From Halorhodospira sp. (lineage in GTDB: Bacteria; Pseudomonadota; Gammaproteobacteria; Nitrococcales; Halorhodospiraceae), in assembly GCA_007127935.1 (NCBI GenBank), contig SKYL01000327.1:1-5761 (forward strand): a stretch of 5,761 nucleotides of DNA, given 5' to 3'. Below, in pieces: positions 1 to 5,761 of this stretch (positions within the stretch are counted from its first letter, which is position 1; every line of letters begins with the position of its first letter). The notes under the pieces are model-generated. The model saw nothing but the letters and a program-made list of their open reading frames with translations. It made no database searches and was not told the DNA's origin. Position numbers and translations under genes: made by a program.

Positions 1-2
1 AG

Positions 3-557
3 ACCGAGGATCAGGCCTTCATGCTGGTCTCCAGCGTGCGGGACCGGAAGTACCTCGAGGCCCTGCGCCAGTCCGGTGTGCTGGCGATCCTGCCCAAACC
101 GTTCGGCGCCGACGATCTGCAGTGCGCGATCCGCGCCACCCTCGATTTCGTTTCCGGCCAAGAGTTGGATCTGGATTACTTCGATATCACCACGTTGCGC
201 ATTCTCCTGGTGGACGACAGCCGAACCGCCCGCAAGCATATTCGCCGGGTACTCGAACGGATTGGCGCCAACCACTTCACCGAGGCGGAGAACGGCTGGG
301 AGGCCACCGAGATTCTGCGTCAGCAGACGTTCGACTTGGTGGTCACCGACTACAATATGCCCGAGATGGACGGCCGGGAGTTGACGGAATTCATCCGGGG
401 CAACGCGGCATTCTCCCATCTGCCGATCTTGATGGTGAGTTCCGAGGACAACCAGACCTATCTGAACCACATCACCCAAGCGGGCGTCGACGCCATCTGC
501 GAGAAGCCGTTCGATCCGGTGAGCGCCAAGGAGATGCTGCACCGCCTGTTGGGCTGA
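3..557 (+). CDS. Tandem-receiver (REC-REC) response regulator, 5' end outside the window
   Basis: Partial CheY-like response regulator. The frame is open from base 3, so the true start lies upstream. The ATG at 21 is internal, because it falls in the fourth strand of a receiver domain. Counting from that Met, the tail of receiver 1 shows the LVSSV strand (residues 2-6) and the conserved Lys-Pro at 26-27. Receiver 2 spans about residues 58-178 and looks complete: acidic pair D65-D66, phospho-acceptor D110 in VTDYNMPEMDG, switch Ser S140/S141 and Lys-Pro K162-P163. The protein stops directly after receiver 2, so there is no C-terminal DNA-binding, GGDEF or EAL output. It probably acts as a cytoplasmic phospho-relay or protein-interaction module for a histidine kinase that is not visible here. 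An output domain before receiver 1 cannot be excluded. It converges on the GGDEF-EAL gene with 17 bp between stop codons. Confidence 0.9.
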   Translation, partial: TEDQAFMLVSSVRDRKYLEALRQSGVLAILPKPFGADDLQCAIRATLDFVSGQELDLDYFDITTLRILLVDDSRTARKHIRRVLERIGANHFTEAENGWEATEILRQQTFDLVVTDYNMPEMDGRELTEFIRGNAAFSHLPILMVSSEDNQTYLNHITQAGVDAICEKPFDPVSAKEMLHRLLG

Positions 558-559
558 GC

Positions 560-574
560 CGGTCGACGGGACCG
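560..574. terminator. Short dyad between convergent stop codons, possible weak bidirectional terminator
   Basis: The 17-bp gap between the regulator stop (555-557) and the GGDEF-EAL stop (575-577) contains a perfect 5-bp inverted repeat, CGGTC at 560-564 and GACCG at 570-574, with a 5-nt loop. No T-run follows on either strand. It may only help block opposing transcription. Chance occurrence in GC-rich DNA is quite possible. Confidence 0.25.
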
Positions 575-3112
575 TTACCGATCGTGTTCCCAAACGTCCG
601 CCGCGAGGGCGGCGGTGAGGGTCCGGCTGGGGCGGCCCAGGTGGTAGCCCTGGGCGTAATCCGCGCCGAGGCGGCGGACGGCCTCCATGACTTTGGGGTC
701 TTCCACATGCTCCGCCACCGTCTTGATACCCAACCCGCGGGCGAGGGTGATCATGCTTTCGATCATCGCGCAATCCCGCGGGTCGTCGAGCATGTTGCGG
801 ACGAAGTCGCCCTCGATCTTCAAGTAATCGATGGGCAGCCGCTTGATGTAGTGGAACGACGAGAAGCCGGAGCCGAAGTCGTCGATGGCGAAGCGGAACC
901 CTTCCGCCTTGAGTTCCGCGGCGAACTTCTCCAGCAGCGTCACGTTCTTCACCGTGTCGCGCTCGGTCAATTCAAAGACCACCCGCCCGGGCTCAATGCT
1001 GGCCGCGGCGGCGAACTGCCGGACCTTGGTCAGGAACTCGCCGACGATCAGCGCCTTGGGTGACATGTTGATGAATATCAACCCCTGGTAGTCCTGTTCC
1101 GCGATGGCGTGGAACGCCTTTTCCAACAACTGGTAGTCCATGCGGTGGATGATCCCCATCCCCTCGGCCACCTCGACGAACTCGCCGGCGGAGATCATCT
1201 CCTTGTTGTGCTCGATCCGCATCAAGACCTCGTGGATCGGCACCTCCCCGGTGTGAAGATCCACAATGGGCTGGAAGAACGGCACAATGCGCTGCTCTTC
1301 CAGCGCGGTGAGTACCATGTGGGACTTCTCGCCGCTCTCCCGGAAGATCTCCGCCACATCGTCCTGGCTCGGCAGGTGGATGGCGTCCTTGCCGTCGCGC
1401 TTGGTCCGGTACATGACATTGTCGGCCACGGTAAATAGCTCGCGCGCATCCTTACCGTGGTCGGGGAAGACGGCGATGCCGATGGAGCAGGTGGCGCGGA
1501 TGACATGGCCGTCGGGGGCGGTGATGCTGGTGTCGGCCTCCTGAATTCGAGTCGCCACCAGCCACGCCTGCTCGCCGTCGGCCTCCGGCAGGATCAGCGT
1601 GAACTCGTCGCCGCCGTACCGGGCGACGATGTCGCCCTGACGGGTCACTTGGTGCAGGGCGTCGGCGATATGGGTGAGGAACTTGTCGCCGAAGGCGTGG
1701 CCGTAGCGGTCGTTGATGGTCTTGAAGTTGTCGAGATCGACCATCAGCACCGCGAAGTGGTCTTCATGGCGGGCCGCGCGGACCACCTCGTAGCCGAGCA
1801 ATTCCCAGAAGACCCGCTGGTTGTAGAGGCCAGTGAGGGGGTCGCGGGTGGCGTAGTACTCCAGGTCCTGGGTGTAGCGGTAGATCGCCTTCACCGACCC
1901 CACCAGGTTGATCAGCGTGGTGAGGATGCTGTCGATAACCATGTGCCGGGTCGGGTCCTGGGCGATGCTTGACTGGACACCGATGCCGGCGATGCCGCCG
2001 ATGCGGGGCGACTCCAGGATCAGCGACTTGGTCTGAAGCTCCAGGTTGGCATAGTCCAACGGGGGCAATTCATGGCTCGGGTCGGCAACGAAGTGCTCCA
2101 CCCGCATGTCGGTGCGGCTCGAATCATCCCCCTGTTGAGCGTGAATCCGCTGATGGATGATGTCGATGAAGTTCTGCCGGTTCTCGGGGGTTGGGGTCCG
2201 GTACCAGAAGATGTCGACTTCGTAGGATTCATCGTCGGTACGGAACAAAGTGATCAGGGCGTAGGCGGGGAGGATCTCATTGATCTCCACCAGCAATTGC
2301 TGGACATACTCGCGCCAGTCCTTGACCACGTCGGAGGTGATGATGAACTTGCTCAGCAACCGGATTTCGAACTCGAGGATGTCCTTGTCCACCGCCACAT
2401 GGCGCAGCCGTTCCACCAGTGCCTCCACCGGTTGGTAGACGCGGTTCAGCTCGTCGAAGCCGAAGTCGACCTGCTCCATGTCCATCCCGGTGAGATCCTT
2501 CACCGAGTTGATCTGCTCCACCTGCCGTTGCAGCGCGGCTACCGGGCGGTGGATGTGGCGCATGGCCACCGACGCGGTGAACGCCGCCGCCAGCAGCGCC
2601 AGGGCGGCGAAGATGACGAAGACCGAGATATAGCTGACGCGGGTCTCGAGGGGCACCACCCGCCGGCTTTCCCGGAAGTCCACCACCGCCAGCGGTTCGG
2701 CGGTACCGGCGGGGGTGATCGGGATCAGGTGGCGGATCTGTGGGCCCGACGTCACGGTTCGCGGCTTGCCGGTCTCCAGAGCGAGGGCCACCGCGCCGTC
2801 GAGGCGTCCTTCTCCGTCGCCGGCGACTGCGTCGCGGGTGTAGAGATTCAGTTGGACGCCCGTGCCACGGTTGTACTGGCCGGTGTGCTTCAGGTGTTCC
2901 CAGATCGGGCCGATGGCCCACCCTTCATCCATCAGGTGTTCCACCCGCCGCGCGATCTCCTCGGCGCGGGTATGGGCGGCCTCGCGGGCGCTCTCTTGCA
3001 GCAGCCGCTCATAGAGCGCGGTGGCCGCCGCCGTGGTCACCAGAAAGACCACGATGGCCCCGGCCGAGAGCGTGATGAAAACCAGCGAGCGAAGCGACTG
3101 AATCCGTGGCAT
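575..3112 (-). CDS. Membrane-bound GGDEF-EAL c-di-GMP cyclase/phosphodiesterase
   Basis: An 845-aa protein predicted to make and degrade cyclic di-GMP at the inner membrane. Order: TM1 about 10-33; periplasmic sensor about 34-158, no family recognised but perhaps Cache-like; TM2 about 159-183; HAMP-like linker about 184-238; a GAF-like stretch about 245-412, called from pattern only; GGDEF about 416-580; EAL about 600-830. The GGDEF domain has DPLT (424-427), metal ligand D459, GGDEF (500-504) and an intact inhibitory RxxD site (R491-D494) five residues before GGDEF, so an active, product-inhibited cyclase is expected. The EAL signature reads EVL (E628), but the known metal and catalytic positions are kept: N682, E714, E717, D744-D745, K765, E801, Q821. 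Both activities are therefore plausible; the net one cannot be read from sequence. The ATG at 3112 is the first possible start, since an in-frame TGA lies two codons upstream. No good Shine-Dalgarno precedes it, which suggests weak or regulated translation. A chemoreceptor gene lies upstream on the same strand. Confidence 0.95.
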   Translation of the reverse strand: MPRIQSLRSLVFITLSAGAIVVFLVTTAAATALYERLLQESAREAAHTRAEEIARRVEHLMDEGWAIGPIWEHLKHTGQYNRGTGVQLNLYTRDAVAGDGEGRLDGAVALALETGKPRTVTSGPQIRHLIPITPAGTAEPLAVVDFRESRRVVPLETRVSYISVFVIFAALALLAAAFTASVAMRHIHRPVAALQRQVEQINSVKDLTGMDMEQVDFGFDELNRVYQPVEALVERLRHVAVDKDILEFEIRLLSKFIITSDVVKDWREYVQQLLVEINEILPAYALITLFRTDDESYEVDIFWYRTPTPENRQNFIDIIHQRIHAQQGDDSSRTDMRVEHFVADPSHELPPLDYANLELQTKSLILESPRIGGIAGIGVQSSIAQDPTRHMVIDSILTTLINLVGSVKAIYRYTQDLEYYATRDPLTGLYNQRVFWELLGYEVVRAARHEDHFAVLMVDLDNFKTINDRYGHAFGDKFLTHIADALHQVTRQGDIVARYGGDEFTLILPEADGEQAWLVATRIQEADTSITAPDGHVIRATCSIGIAVFPDHGKDARELFTVADNVMYRTKRDGKDAIHLPSQDDVAEIFRESGEKSHMVLTALEEQRIVPFFQPIVDLHTGEVPIHEVLMRIEHNKEMISAGEFVEVAEGMGIIHRMDYQLLEKAFHAIAEQDYQGLIFINMSPKALIVGEFLTKVRQFAAAASIEPGRVVFELTERDTVKNVTLLEKFAAELKAEGFRFAIDDFGSGFSSFHYIKRLPIDYLKIEGDFVRNMLDDPRDCAMIESMITLARGLGIKTVAEHVEDPKVMEAVRRLGADYAQGYHLGRPSRTLTAALAADVWEHDR

Positions 3113-3149
3113 AGATCAGGGTACCGGTTTTATTTTGGAATCCATGAGA

Positions 3150-3184
3150 AACCGCCGGCGGAGTGCCCATGGTCGCCGACGGTT
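3150..3184 (-). promoter_or_regulatory. Hairpin in the presumed 5' leader of the GGDEF-EAL gene
   Basis: Bases 3150-3160 and 3174-3184 form an 11-bp inverted repeat with one imperfect pair, separated by a 13-nt loop. The imperfect pair (3155/3179) is C-A on the plus strand but becomes a G-U wobble in a minus-strand transcript, so the fold is better in the sense of the GGDEF-EAL mRNA. It sits 38 nt upstream of the ATG. Only a very short T-rich stretch (TTTCTC) overlaps and follows the distal arm, so it could be a weak terminator or attenuator, or have no function. Confidence 0.35.
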
Positions 3185-3300
3185 CAGTATGCCTTGTCCG
3201 GCGCCGTCTTCACATGGACCGAGGACGGACTATTATTCCATAAACCTTGCATCATACATGGAAAAGGGCACCCCGTGGCCGTCACTAGCCAGCAGATTCC

Positions 3301-3383
3301 CCGTCATTGCGAGCGTAGCGAAGCAATCTCCACCAATAGGCGGCAACCGGATGGAGATTGCTTCGCTGCGCTCGCAATGACGG
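3301..3383. repeat. Large palindromic intergenic repeat (32-bp arms)
   Basis: The left arm (3301-3332) begins CCGTCATTGCGAGCG and the right arm (3352-3383) is its reverse complement over 32 bp with a single difference (T at 3316), which gives a T-G pair. The loop is 19 nt (3333-3351). An RNA copy from either strand would form a very stable hairpin. From memory, the GTCATTGCGAGC...GAAGCAATCTC sequence is a widely dispersed intergenic palindrome in many bacterial genomes and a common source of spurious predicted proteins containing strings such as CERSEAI and FAALAMT. It is non-autonomous, with no transposase nearby and no clear target duplication. It lies 41 bp past the chemoreceptor stop and could stabilise that mRNA's 3' end or hinder read-through. 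It lacks the T-run of an intrinsic terminator. Confidence 0.9.
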
Positions 3384-3418
3384 TTTGTGCAATGACGGTT
3401 TGTGCAATGACGGTTTGT
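3374..3418. repeat. Three perfect tandem copies of a 15-bp unit at the palindrome edge
   Basis: The unit GCAATGACGGTTTGT occurs at 3374-3388, 3389-3403 and 3404-3418 without mismatch, and the next two bases (GC) begin a fourth copy. The first 10 bases of each unit equal the outer end of the palindrome's right arm, and copy 1 overlaps that arm (3374-3383). The array therefore looks like amplification of the element's end plus 5 bp of flank (TTTGT). It stops 5 bp short of the chemoreceptor stop codon. The left end of the palindrome has no such copies. Confidence 0.92.
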
Positions 3419-3423
3419 GCTCG

Positions 3424-5043
3424 CTAGAGCGTGAACCGGTTTGCCTGTTCCTTCAGGTTCTCCGCCAGCCGCGCCAACTGTTCACTGGCCGAGGCCACCT
3501 CGTCCGCCGCCGAGGCGGTCTCGTCGGCCACCGTGGCGATGCTCTGCAGGTTGCTGTTGATCTCCTCGGCCACCTGGCTCTGCTCCTCCGATGCCGAGGC
3601 GATCTGGTCGTTCATCTCGTGGATGGTGCGGATGCCCTGACTCAGGCGCTCCAGGCTCTGCTCCACCTGCCGCGCCTCCTCGACCACCTCGGTGGCCCGG
3701 CTCTGCTCGCCCTCCATCGCCTCCACGGCACTGGCCACCCGCTCCTGCAGCTGTTCGATGATCCCCTGGATGCGGGTGGTGGATTCCTGGGTCCGGTGGG
3801 CCAGGCTGCGCACCTCCTGGGCCACCACGGCGAAGCCGCGTCCCTCCTCGCCGGCGCGGGCCGCTTCGATGGCGGCGTTCAGGGAGAGGAGGTTGGTCTG
3901 TTCGGTGATCTGGTGGATCATGCCCACCACCTCGCCGATCTCTTCCGTTTGGGCGGCCACGCTCTGGACCGCGTCTGCTGTCCCTTCGACCTCGGCGGCC
4001 AGGCTCTCGGCGCCCGCGGCATTCTGCCGGGTCTTCTGCTGGCTGGCGCGGACCTCCTCGTCGCCCCGGCGGGCCGCCTCGGCCGCCTGTTGGGTGTTGC
4101 GGGCCACCTCCGCCACCGTGGCGTTCATCTCATTCATGGCGGTGGCCACCATATCGGTCTCCTCCCGTTGCCGGTGGACGCCGTCCCGGGCCTGGACCGC
4201 CACCGCGGTCAACTCCTGGGTGGCCTGGGCCACCTCCAGTGCGGAGCGCTGCACCGCCTCCACCAGGGAGCGGATGTCGTCCTCCATGCGGTTCACCGCG
4301 TCGGTGGTGCGGCCGATCTCGTCGTTGCCCTTGACCTTCATCTTCTCCGGCGTGAGGACGCCGCCGGCAATCCGCTCGGCGACGGCACCCAGTTCATTCA
4401 TCGAGGAGACGATATAGCGGGAGAGCAGTCCCGCCAGTAGCACCGCCGCCAGCACACCGAGGACGGTGCTGCCGATGATCACCCGCAGGGCACGAACCTC
4501 CTGGGTCCGGGCCTCGGTCACCAATGCTTCCCGCTGTTCATCGAGGATGCCCTCAAACGCCTTCAGCCGGTCCCGGAGATCGGCGAGGATACCAACGGTG
4601 CGCTGATGGTAGATCATCTCCGCGGCCTCATAATCACCCTGGCGCTGAAGCTCGACGATGTCCACGGCGGACTGGTGGAGTTGGGTGTGGGGGTCCTCCA
4701 TGGCGTCGAAGGCGGCGCGAAAGGTGTCGCCGGCCGTAGCGTAGTAGCCAGAGTCACGGAAGGCGTAGAACCACTGTCCGAAGGCGCACTGGGTGAAGTC
4801 GAGTTGTCCGGCGAAGCGGGCGCGGGCGAGGAAGCTGCCGGCCAACTGGTTGGTCCAGTTGAGGTGATCCACCTCCCGTTGTACCACCAGCATCGCCTGG
4901 TCCATGGTGTTCATGGCTTGGCGATTGTGTTCGGCCACCCGTTGCAGAGCAATGTACGCCATCGAGGCGACAACGATCATCAGGACCACGATGATGCCGA
5001 AAGCGGCACCTAGTTTTCGGCCCAGCGGCCAGTCTGCGAGCAT
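3424..5043 (-). CDS. Methyl-accepting chemotaxis protein with a CZB domain between two membrane segments
   Basis: A 539-aa transmembrane chemoreceptor expected to control CheA through CheW. Order: TM1 about 11-33; sensor region about 34-186; TM2 about 187-208; HAMP about 209-262; coiled-coil signalling domain about 270-539. The sensor carries the CZB (chemoreceptor zinc-binding) pattern: H60 and W63 in HxxW, C86 in CAFGQWF, then H119 and H123 as HxxxH, matching the family's 3His-1Cys zinc site. The kinase-control tip is near-canonical at about 380-418 (TEQTNLLSLNAAIEAARAGE and onward). Roughly 150 residues follow the tip, which suggests the long 40-heptad class. No C-terminal NWETF-type CheR tether is present; the protein ends RFTL. 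With a short N-terminus inside, the CZB domain falls in the periplasm, whereas most described CZB receptors are cytoplasmic. Family members sense zinc or hypochlorous acid; the ligand here is unknown. The ATG at 5043 is supported by a strong ribosome binding site. Confidence 0.95.
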   Translation of the reverse strand: MLADWPLGRKLGAAFGIIVVLMIVVASMAYIALQRVAEHNRQAMNTMDQAMLVVQREVDHLNWTNQLAGSFLARARFAGQLDFTQCAFGQWFYAFRDSGYYATAGDTFRAAFDAMEDPHTQLHQSAVDIVELQRQGDYEAAEMIYHQRTVGILADLRDRLKAFEGILDEQREALVTEARTQEVRALRVIIGSTVLGVLAAVLLAGLLSRYIVSSMNELGAVAERIAGGVLTPEKMKVKGNDEIGRTTDAVNRMEDDIRSLVEAVQRSALEVAQATQELTAVAVQARDGVHRQREETDMVATAMNEMNATVAEVARNTQQAAEAARRGDEEVRASQQKTRQNAAGAESLAAEVEGTADAVQSVAAQTEEIGEVVGMIHQITEQTNLLSLNAAIEAARAGEEGRGFAVVAQEVRSLAHRTQESTTRIQGIIEQLQERVASAVEAMEGEQSRATEVVEEARQVEQSLERLSQGIRTIHEMNDQIASASEEQSQVAEEINSNLQSIATVADETASAADEVASASEQLARLAENLKEQANRFTL

Positions 5044-5049
5044 CCGGTA

Positions 5050-5055
5050 CCCTCC
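5050..5055 (-). promoter_or_regulatory. Ribosome binding site of the chemoreceptor gene
   Basis: On the minus strand GGAGGG is followed by 6 nt and then the ATG at 5043. This near-perfect Shine-Dalgarno fixes the start codon and contrasts with the absent one before the GGDEF-EAL gene. Confidence 0.8.
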
Positions 5056-5203
5056 GGTGTGGATGAGGCGCCCTTTACAATAGAGATGCCGGAGAAGACC
5101 CTGCGGGATGGGGGTGTCGTGCGGCCTTCACCGGGTGCCACTGTCAAGGATTACCCTTTTATTTTATTAATCGTGACGGCGGCAATGTGCGTTCATTAAC
5201 CAA

Positions 5204-5231
5204 TTGTGAATGTCACCGTCGTTGATACCAT
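5204..5231 (+). promoter_or_regulatory. Possible sigma-70-type promoter for the small exported protein
   Basis: TTGTGA (5204-5209) and TACCAT (5226-5231) each match 4 of 6 consensus bases and are 16 bp apart. Transcription would begin near 5238, giving a leader of about 24 nt that contains the ribosome binding site and excludes the in-frame GTG at 5241 as a practical start. The surrounding AT-rich sequence (about 5150-5250) fits a divergent promoter region. This is called by eye only. Confidence 0.35.
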
Positions 5232-5249
5232 ACATTTGTTGTGCTGAAT

Positions 5250-5256
5250 AGAGGGG
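5250..5256 (+). promoter_or_regulatory. Ribosome binding site deciding the ATG at 5262
   Basis: AGAGGGG lies 5 nt before the ATG at 5262. The alternative in-frame GTG at 5241 has no such site and would add seven polar residues before the signal peptide, so the ATG is preferred. Confidence 0.7.
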
Positions 5257-5261
5257 ATGCC

Positions 5262-5651
5262 ATGCGTATTGCGTTCGGATTGCTCGGCGCCGGGCTGCTT
5301 GCCGCCGCCGTGGCGTGGGCCGGAAGCGACGAGGAGCGGGCGGTGTCGGCAGGGGCCACGGCGCTCACCGCCGGCGAACTGAAGGCGCTCTACCTGGGCA
5401 ATACCGTGGCCGGCGTGACCCCGGGCGGGTACCGGTTCGAGACCTTTGTCGAGGCCGACGGGACGATCCCCTCCACCGAGCGCCGGGGGGCCGGGGAGTT
5501 CAGCGTTCCCGAGGACGGCCGGGTCTGCATGCGCTTTGAGGACGTCTGGGAGGGGCGGCTGCGGTGCTGGACCTACTACCGGGTGGACGGTGAGATCCGG
5601 ATGTACCGGGAGGACGGGGCGCTGTCGGGGGTTCTGGAGGCCGGTTACTGA
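5262..5651 (+). CDS. Small exported protein of unknown function
   Basis: A 129-aa protein with a clear Sec signal peptide: Arg2, a hydrophobic core at about 3-18, and a signal peptidase I site after AWA (cleavage after A20). The acidic mature part of about 109 residues begins GSDEE. No Cys follows the cleavage site, so it is not a lipoprotein. The mature chain starts with a helix-like segment (LTAGELKALYLGNTVAG, about 35-51). It continues with beta-like stretches rich in Gly and aromatics, including FVEADGT (62-68), a DGRVC turn with C89, LRCW with C102, and VDGEIRMYREDG. C89 and C102 are the only cysteines and could form a disulfide in the periplasm. The layout recalls small exported DUF995-type proteins, but this is an impression, not an assignment. 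It is transcribed divergently from the chemoreceptor across 218 bp, so a shared regulatory region is possible. No partner gene follows within the window. Confidence 0.85.
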   Translation: MRIAFGLLGAGLLAAAVAWAGSDEERAVSAGATALTAGELKALYLGNTVAGVTPGGYRFETFVEADGTIPSTERRGAGEFSVPEDGRVCMRFEDVWEGRLRCWTYYRVDGEIRMYREDGALSGVLEAGY

Positions 5652-5706
5652 CGGGGAGCCCGATTAAGCGGTATCCGGGGAGGTGGGGGTGGCCCATCCA
5701 GGGTGT

Positions 5707-5727
5707 CGGCCGCCTGGACGGCGGCCG
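5707..5727. repeat. Perfect 8-bp GC hairpin downstream of the exported-protein gene
   Basis: CGGCCGCC (5707-5714) and GGCGGCCG (5720-5727) pair perfectly around a TGGAC loop, 55 bp after the stop codon. No T-run follows on either strand, so intrinsic termination is unproven. It may act as a 3'-end barrier or be part of an intergenic repeat. Confidence 0.5.
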
Positions 5728-5736
5728 TCAAGCCTC

Positions 5737-5761
5737 CAGGGATGGATTCACGGCGTCCCTG
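5737..5761. repeat. Inverted repeat cut by the window end
   Basis: CAGGGA (5737-5742) pairs with TCCCTG (5756-5761) around a 13-nt loop, and the window ends inside the right arm. The left arm continues outward as CCTC, so the stem would lengthen if the next bases are GAGG. It follows closely on the GC hairpin, which suggests a composite intergenic repeat or a terminator. Confidence 0.45.

Larger units (their letters stand above)
3113..3423. other. 311-bp intergenic region between chemoreceptor and GGDEF-EAL genes
   Basis: No real gene is seen. The part next to the GGDEF-EAL start (3113-3300) holds a leader hairpin and some AT-rich patches, but I could not find a convincing -35/-10 pair on the minus strand. 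The part next to the chemoreceptor stop (3301-3418) is entirely repeat DNA: a 32-bp-arm palindrome followed by a 15-bp tandem array. Short open frames through the repeats are artefacts. Confidence 0.8.

Noticed and set aside
122..1063. Long plus-strand open frame overlapping the response regulator and the GGDEF-EAL 3' end
   Set aside because: It overlaps two well-supported genes in other frames or strands, has no recognisable domain and runs across their stop codons; it is typical of high-GC antisense frames.
3301..3418. Possible CRISPR array
   Set aside because: The 15-bp copies are directly adjacent without spacers, and the larger repeat is a single inverted pair; no cas genes are present.
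2072..3440. Long plus-strand open frame of about 450 codons ending in the repeats
   Set aside because: It is antisense to the GGDEF-EAL gene, and its C-terminal CERSEAI/FAALAMT strings are translations of the palindromic repeat, not protein sequence.
3358..4440. Long plus-strand open frame starting in the tandem repeat
   Set aside because: It is antisense to the chemoreceptor and rich in Leu, Gly and His through codon mirroring; its repeated NDGLC start is the 15-bp array.
5142..5147. Perfect TTGACA on the minus strand as a chemoreceptor -35 box
   Set aside because: The sequence 16-18 bp downstream is GC-rich with no -10 resemblance; the adjacent TGGCAC also lacks the second half of a sigma-54 site.
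5191..5212. Imperfect dyad around TTCATTAACCAATTGTGAA as an operator
   Set aside because: Only the outer four bases pair well and the inner arms mismatch; it is not distinguishable from chance in AT-rich DNA.
5241..5261. In-frame GTG at 5241 as the start of the exported protein
   Set aside because: It has no ribosome binding site and would put seven polar residues before a signal peptide that begins neatly at the ATG at 5262 with AGAGGGG upstream.

Overview
The window is high-GC DNA with proteobacterial gene style. GC-rich third positions keep long spurious frames open opposite the real genes. Domain content (a CZB-type chemoreceptor, a GGDEF-EAL protein, a tandem-receiver protein) and the intergenic repeats suggest a free-living, motile gammaproteobacterium. 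No marker gene fixes the taxon, so this is an inference. The content is chromosomal signal transduction; there is no phage, transposase, CRISPR array, tRNA or rRNA.

Layout, left to right: (1) 3-557 (+), the 3' part of a response regulator with two receiver domains, cut by the window edge. (2) 575-3112 (-), a membrane-anchored GGDEF-EAL protein of 845 aa, convergent with the regulator across a 17-bp gap. (3) 3113-3423, a 311-bp intergenic stretch holding a leader hairpin, a large 32-bp-arm palindromic repeat and three copies of a 15-bp tandem repeat. (4) 3424-5043 (-), a 539-aa chemoreceptor whose CZB zinc-binding domain lies between its two membrane segments. (5) 5044-5261, a divergent intergenic region with a plausible plus-strand promoter. 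(6) 5262-5651 (+), a 129-aa exported protein of unknown function. (7) 5652-5761, a noncoding tail with a perfect GC hairpin and half of a second dyad cut by the edge.

How they may work together (inference): the three signalling genes cover phosphorelay reception, c-di-GMP synthesis and breakdown, and chemosensory input, so a link between a metal or oxidant signal and the motile/sessile switch is a reasonable hypothesis. The chemoreceptor and the GGDEF-EAL gene point the same way. The 311-bp gap with its large palindrome argues against tight co-translation, but does not exclude read-through.

I do not see a clearly new multi-gene system. The items most worth a second look are the apparently periplasmic CZB domain, the palindrome with its adjoining 15-bp array, and the unassigned exported protein.
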